Assembly (NCBI GenBank): GCA_013350335.1
Contig: CM023540.1
Span: forward strand, 868,001-932,000
Direction of reading: 5' to 3'
DNA from: Chimonanthus salicifolius
Taxonomy: Eukaryota; Streptophyta; Magnoliopsida; Laurales; Calycanthaceae
Length of the DNA stretch: 64,000 nucleotides
Shown: piece after piece, positions 60,313-64,000 of the stretch
Layout of the letters: every line of letters begins with the position of its first letter
Position numbering within the stretch: the first letter of the stretch is position 1
Translations under genes and position numbers: made by a program
The notes under the pieces: generated by a model
Told to the model about the DNA's origin: nothing
Database searches by the model: none
What the model saw: only the letters and a program-made list of their open reading frames with translations

Positions 60313-61348
60313 GCTAAGAAAGGGTAAGAACATGTCGGGGAAAAGGAAAAGATTTTGTAAAGGGTTGTGGGTACGTTTTGAAGGGTTTGTTCTAACCCTA
60401 CCAACCCTTGTATGGTCATGGAAGTTTAAATGATTTTCAATAAAGTATGCAACTTTAAGAGTTCATGAGGACTTTGGCACTGAGATGTATGTGAATAAGT
60501 CATTGGAGTATATTGAGACGTGGTATGGGTGCGTCACTCACGTGATATTGATGATTGAGACTGTGGGAAACTCGATACAAATTACAGGAGACTTGGTCCC
60601 GTATGGTTACCGTTGAGGGGTGGGTCCCTCGCATGCTATGCGCTGGAGGGCATTCTCACGACTAGTTCACACACTTAGTGTGCGTGGATGCGCAGAGCTA
60701 GGTACTATGTTACCCCTGTGGGGGTGGTACTAGCTTCGTAAGACGCAGATCGACCGCCTTAGAGCTTGACTGAATCACCTTTGAGGTGAAGGGATGCAGG
60801 GTGGGGTAGACCGGATCACGTTGGACGTGGGTCTTCCGCTTAGTAAGTCATGAGCCCTAAGTCTTGCAAGGGCTCAGGATACATTTTTGATTGGATATTG
60901 TTACCACAGTCACTTAGTGATTCAATCGAGTGGTGTTCCTATAGATAGAATATCTCAGGGTAGATGATGTGCCTGGATTAATTATGTTCAAGGATGGATT
61001 AGTTATACCCATGAATGGATTATACCCAGAGGAGGGTTATATTCATGGATGGTTTTTAACCATGGATGATGGTTCCCATGGTAGATTGGATTGATGCCGG
61101 GTATCGATAAAAGGTGTTAGTCACATAGTGACTCATGTGCAAAATTTTGGAGATGTATTTAATGGAAAAGATAATAGTCTAGTGAAATTCGAATGGGAAG
61201 CTTTGGGCGACTGCCGAGTTAGTCTAGCTAGCTGACTTTGTAGTTAGCCGATAGAATTCCAGGAGGGTGAAACTAGACACCTGGTTAAAGTGGAATCAGC
61301 GGAAAAATTTGGAACCCTACTTCGTTCGATTTTCGGGACGAAAATTTT
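60313..61348 (+). other. Internal region, non-coding, conserved with 29.87-31.0 kb
   Basis: Shared blocks with the other element: TGTCGGGGAAAAGG, AAGGGTTTGTTCTAACCCTA, GATGCGCAGAGCTAGGTACTA-like, ATGGATGGATTATACCCA, CCAGGAGGGTGAA. No ORF of note. The integrase remnant of the other element is absent here. Confidence 0.6.
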
Positions 61349-61358
61349 AAAAAGAGGA
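61349..61358 (+). other. Polypurine tract
   Basis: AAAAAGAGGA after CGGGACGAAAATTTT, 6 nt before the 3' LTR. Matches 31974-31983 with one change. Confidence 0.82.
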
Positions 61359-61364
61359 TTGTAT

Positions 61365-61401
61365 TGTAATACCCTAGATTTTTCAATATATCAAGATTTA
61401 C
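61365..61401 (+). mobile_element. 3' LTR, first 37 nt
   Basis: Identical to 56213-56249. It stops after AAGATTTAC, where a new LTR starts. The remainder is expected beyond the window, after a TTTAC duplication, if the inner element is a simple insertion. Confidence 0.85.
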
Positions 61402-61928
61402 TGTAATAGCCCGAATTTTCGAATCAATATATATTTGGCATTTATTGATTTTAATTTGAATTTTAACATGATGGAATACCAAATGGACCAAATTTTGGGA
61501 CAATGGCCCAAGGATGGCCCAATTGGGCCATGGGTTGGATGAAATCCATTAAATGGGTCAATGAGGACTAATCGGGTCAACGATGGTCAAAGTGGGCCCG
61601 ATAGCCATGTGGGGCCCAATGGATCAAAATCGGTTCAAATCCTAAGGTAAGTGGAAAATGAGGGAATCTAATTGGGCCATGGGCCCAATGGTTACCCAAT
61701 AAACCTTGAATTGAAATTGATACATGTAATTGGTCAATTTGGGTCAAAGAGCCATGTGGGACCCAATGGGCCAAGGTAACTAAGCCCTAAGATAAATGGG
61801 TAAGACAAGAATCAAATTGGGCCATGGGCCCAATGATGATCCAATAAAAGGGATATAATTAATAAAATTTAAATCACCTAAGTTAGGTGATAAATGGACC
61901 AAGGCAACATGGCCAATGGGGCCCACCT

Positions 61929-62187
61929 CCACCTCACCCATTGAGGTGGCGTGTGGACCAAGGAAAAGTGGGGCCAACCATCATGGTTGACTTGGTCAAC
62001 CATGGATAAATTGAGAGGACTAAGGTGGACTAAGGTGAATTAAATTGATTAAAATTATTGGAAAAGGATTTAAGTTAAAATCAATAACATGGCCAAGTGG
62101 GGCCCACCTCCACCTCATCAGGTGAGGTGGCGGGTGGGGTAGGTATAGGTGGGGGCCGTCCACCATGGTTGACTTGGTCAACCATGG
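61929..62187 (+). promoter_or_regulatory. Duplicated U3 palindromes with inverted TTGAC cores
   Basis: CCACCTCA...TGAGGTGG at 61929-61949 and 62110-62130. The TTGAC palindrome, core GGTTGACTTGGTCAACC, lies at 61982-62004 and 62163-62187. Spacing of the two sets is about 181 bp, upstream of the leader and the donor-like site. Confidence 0.6.
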
Positions 62188-62955
62188 GTGGATTTCTTAG
62201 AGAAATAAATTAATGAAATTAAATTAGATAAGAATTAATTAACCTAAAGGATCCAATTAATTAAACTAATTAGATTGGTCAACTTTGGGTCAATGGAAGA
62301 AGTCAAATGATGGTTTTATCTAGACCAAAACCACTCTGAGAAACACAAACCACCTAAGAAAAAACACAAAATTACCATGGACTTAGGGTGGTGGTTTTAT
62401 CCCAACCACCACCACTCCAAACATGGTGACCCATACCTAGCCATGAGTGGGTCAAAATGGTCAAGGTTGGAAGACTCAAACCACCCATGTGCAAACACCA
62501 AAATCGTTGGCTTGGTGGTGGTTGAGACCCACCAAGGTCAAGGGAGGCCATACTTGGGTTGGTGGGGGAAATGATGATGATGGAGTATGGTTGGGTCAAC
62601 CAAAGGAGCTGAACTTTTGATCTCATTCCTCTCTCTCCCTCTTCACCTCACACACCAAGAAAAAAAAAACGTCTCTCCACCTTGCCAAAAGAAAAGAGAA
62701 GAGAACTTAGAAGAAGAAGAGAAGAAAAGAGAAGAAGAGAACAAGTCTTGGTCCATTCCCTCAAGATCAAAGGCTTAGATCTTGTTTTTCATCATCATCC
62801 CCTCTTCCCCCCTCCCAAACCTAACTCTATCTTAGCCGATCCAAGCATGTCCCACCATTGATCAAACACATCTAGCCGATCAAAGATCAAGAAGAAGGAG
62901 AAAAGAGGCCAAGGAAGTTGACAGGAGCGACAAAGACCGGAGGAGTCGTCGGATA

Positions 62956-62961
62956 GTAAGT
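62956..62961 (+). other. Splice donor-like site in LTR
   Basis: GTAAGT after GGAGTCGTCGGATA, the same context as the minus-strand site at 41725-41730. The acceptor lies outside the window. Confidence 0.4.
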
Positions 62962-64000
62962 ATGTTCTAAACAAGAAATTTATTATTTAGGGTTTTTAAT
63001 TTTAAAATCCATCCTTGCCATATGATGGTGGCCAAATTATTTTAAGCTATGGAATGGATCTAAAATCCATCAAATGGAAGGCAAAAAAATGGAAGAGATG
63101 GTCTAAGAAAAAAATGAAATGAATGGATTAAGTATGGAAAAGATGGAAGTTTTAATGGATTGAATGGACCTTAGGGTTCGGCCATGTAGCATGGCCAATG
63201 TGGGATGAATTTATTAAGATGTTAAGGTTGAAAATTTTGGAGAATGGCTAATGAGCTTTAGGTTTTTTAAATGAGTGAACATTAGTGATTTATGATTTCA
63301 AATTTTTGGAATTCTAAGGTTGTATTAAAGCATGGAGAATATGGAAATTTTAATGAATGGATGGACCATAGGGTTCGGCCATGTAGCATGGCCGAACCCC
63401 ATGGTAAATGAGGATGATTTTAATTTGGATTATATTTTAATATTATGCATCTTAATTAGGGTTTTTATAAGAAATAAAAAGTTGGAGAATGGTTTAGCGT
63501 TTCAAGGATTTAAAGGATTAAATGTAGGCAATTTTTGAAAAAAAAAAAAAGTTTATGATGGAATCCATGGATGATATTTTAGAATTTTTATAAGATTAGA
63601 AGTATGGAGAATGGTTAATGAAAATTAGTTTTCAAATGATTAAAAATAGGTGTTTTTAAAGGATTGTTAAAATGAGAAAATCATGAGGAAATGTTGGTGG
63701 TTTTAATGGACTTTAAATGTGATTAAAGGACCCAAGTTAAAAAATGAGGGAAAGGCATCATGGGTTCGGCCATGGTGTATGGCCGAACCCATGACCCATG
63801 TTTTAGGTCATTCATGGGCTAAGTTATGTGGTTAAACAAAATGGGAATTAAGTTAAGTTAATGATGAAATTTAGATGGATTGTATGGATGTTTCAAGTAT
63901 GATATGTGATGTTGGTGATTTAAATGGATGATTTAATTAGAGGTATGTTTAAAAGGGTAAATGAAACCAAGAAAAATGGGGAAAGAAACATCATGGGTTC

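Larger units (their letters stand above)
56213..61401 (+). mobile_element. LTR retrotransposon, zinc-knuckle ORF only, 3' LTR interrupted
   Basis: 5' LTR 56213-59185, internal 59186-61364, 3' LTR from 61365 cut at 61401 by another LTR. Both LTRs start TGTAATACCCTAGATTTTTC and are identical over the 37 nt available. The internal region of about 2.2 kb holds one intact ORF and no pol. The target duplication cannot be checked because the 3' end is outside the window (left flank TATAC). Confidence 0.88.
61402..64000 (+). mobile_element. LTR, TGTAATAGCC type, running off the window
   Basis: It starts TGTAATAGCCCGAATTTTC, the reverse-strand match of the 11566 LTR. It has the duplicated TTGAC and CCACCTCA palindromes (61929-62187), a CT-rich leader-like zone (62620-62660), donor-like GTAAGT at 62956-62961, palindromes near 63174 (left arm only clear), 63365-63404, 63759-63797 and a start at 63990. 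Whether it is solo or part of a full element cannot be told. Apparent ORFs at 61398-62778 are LTR sequence. Confidence 0.85.

Overview
This is nuclear DNA from a flowering plant with a large, repeat-dense genome. I find no host gene. Almost every base can be assigned to LTR retrotransposons, solo LTRs, an endogenous pararetrovirus (Caulimoviridae, florendovirus-like), a roughly 890-bp tandem satellite, or a 9-bp minisatellite. Evidence for a plant is the TGGTATCAGAGC initiator-Met primer sites, LTRs bounded by TG...CA with 5-bp target duplications, a chromovirus-type Ty3/Gypsy pol, and a 30K-type viral movement protein. The species cannot be named from the sequence.

Layout. 1-1942 is the 5' part of a pararetrovirus (plus strand). 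1943-3355 is a truncated LTR. From 3356 to about 37550 lies a tandem satellite array, about 8.6 kb once insertions are removed. It is split by four insertions: a minus-strand solo LTR 4050-11566 (itself hit by the solo LTR 5925-9200), a solo LTR 11698-14911, a solo LTR 16190-20040, and an LTR-internal-LTR element 25355-36377. Then come a TA microsatellite, a minus-strand LTR fragment 37619-38549, and a Ty3/Gypsy pol pseudogene 38550-44545 whose protease region is split by a solo LTR (38674-42851). 44546-56212 is a 9-bp minisatellite in three blocks of the same orientation. They enclose one pararetrovirus fragment on the plus strand (46989-48796) and one on the minus strand (49869-54868). 56213-61401 is a second LTR element with a short intact zinc-knuckle ORF. 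Its 3' LTR is cut at 61401 by another LTR that runs off the window.

The LTRs fall into at least three start types (TGTAACACC, TGTAATAGCC/TGTAGTGGCC, TGTAATACCC) but share one 3' half ending in GGCGTTACA. That half carries a distinctive feature: a 30-40 bp palindrome (arms CCATAGGGTTCGGCCAT and ATGGCCGAACCCCATGG, loop of about 5 nt) repeated up to about ten times per LTR, some 60 copies in the window. In several LTRs the palindrome-rich stretch lies between a conserved GGTAAGT donor-like site and a conserved TTCTAAC...ACAG acceptor-like site, so it may be an intron inside the LTR.

The elements in this family that have internal regions are short (2.2-3.0 kb internal). They code only for a zinc-knuckle protein, without a recognisable capsid domain or a working pol, so they look non-autonomous. 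The Gypsy pol at 38.5-44.5 kb is related to likely helper elements but is not shown to be one. Five solo LTRs against one or two LTR-internal-LTR structures point to frequent LTR-LTR recombination. Breaks are read from landmarks by eye and may be off by several bases where no target duplication fixes them.
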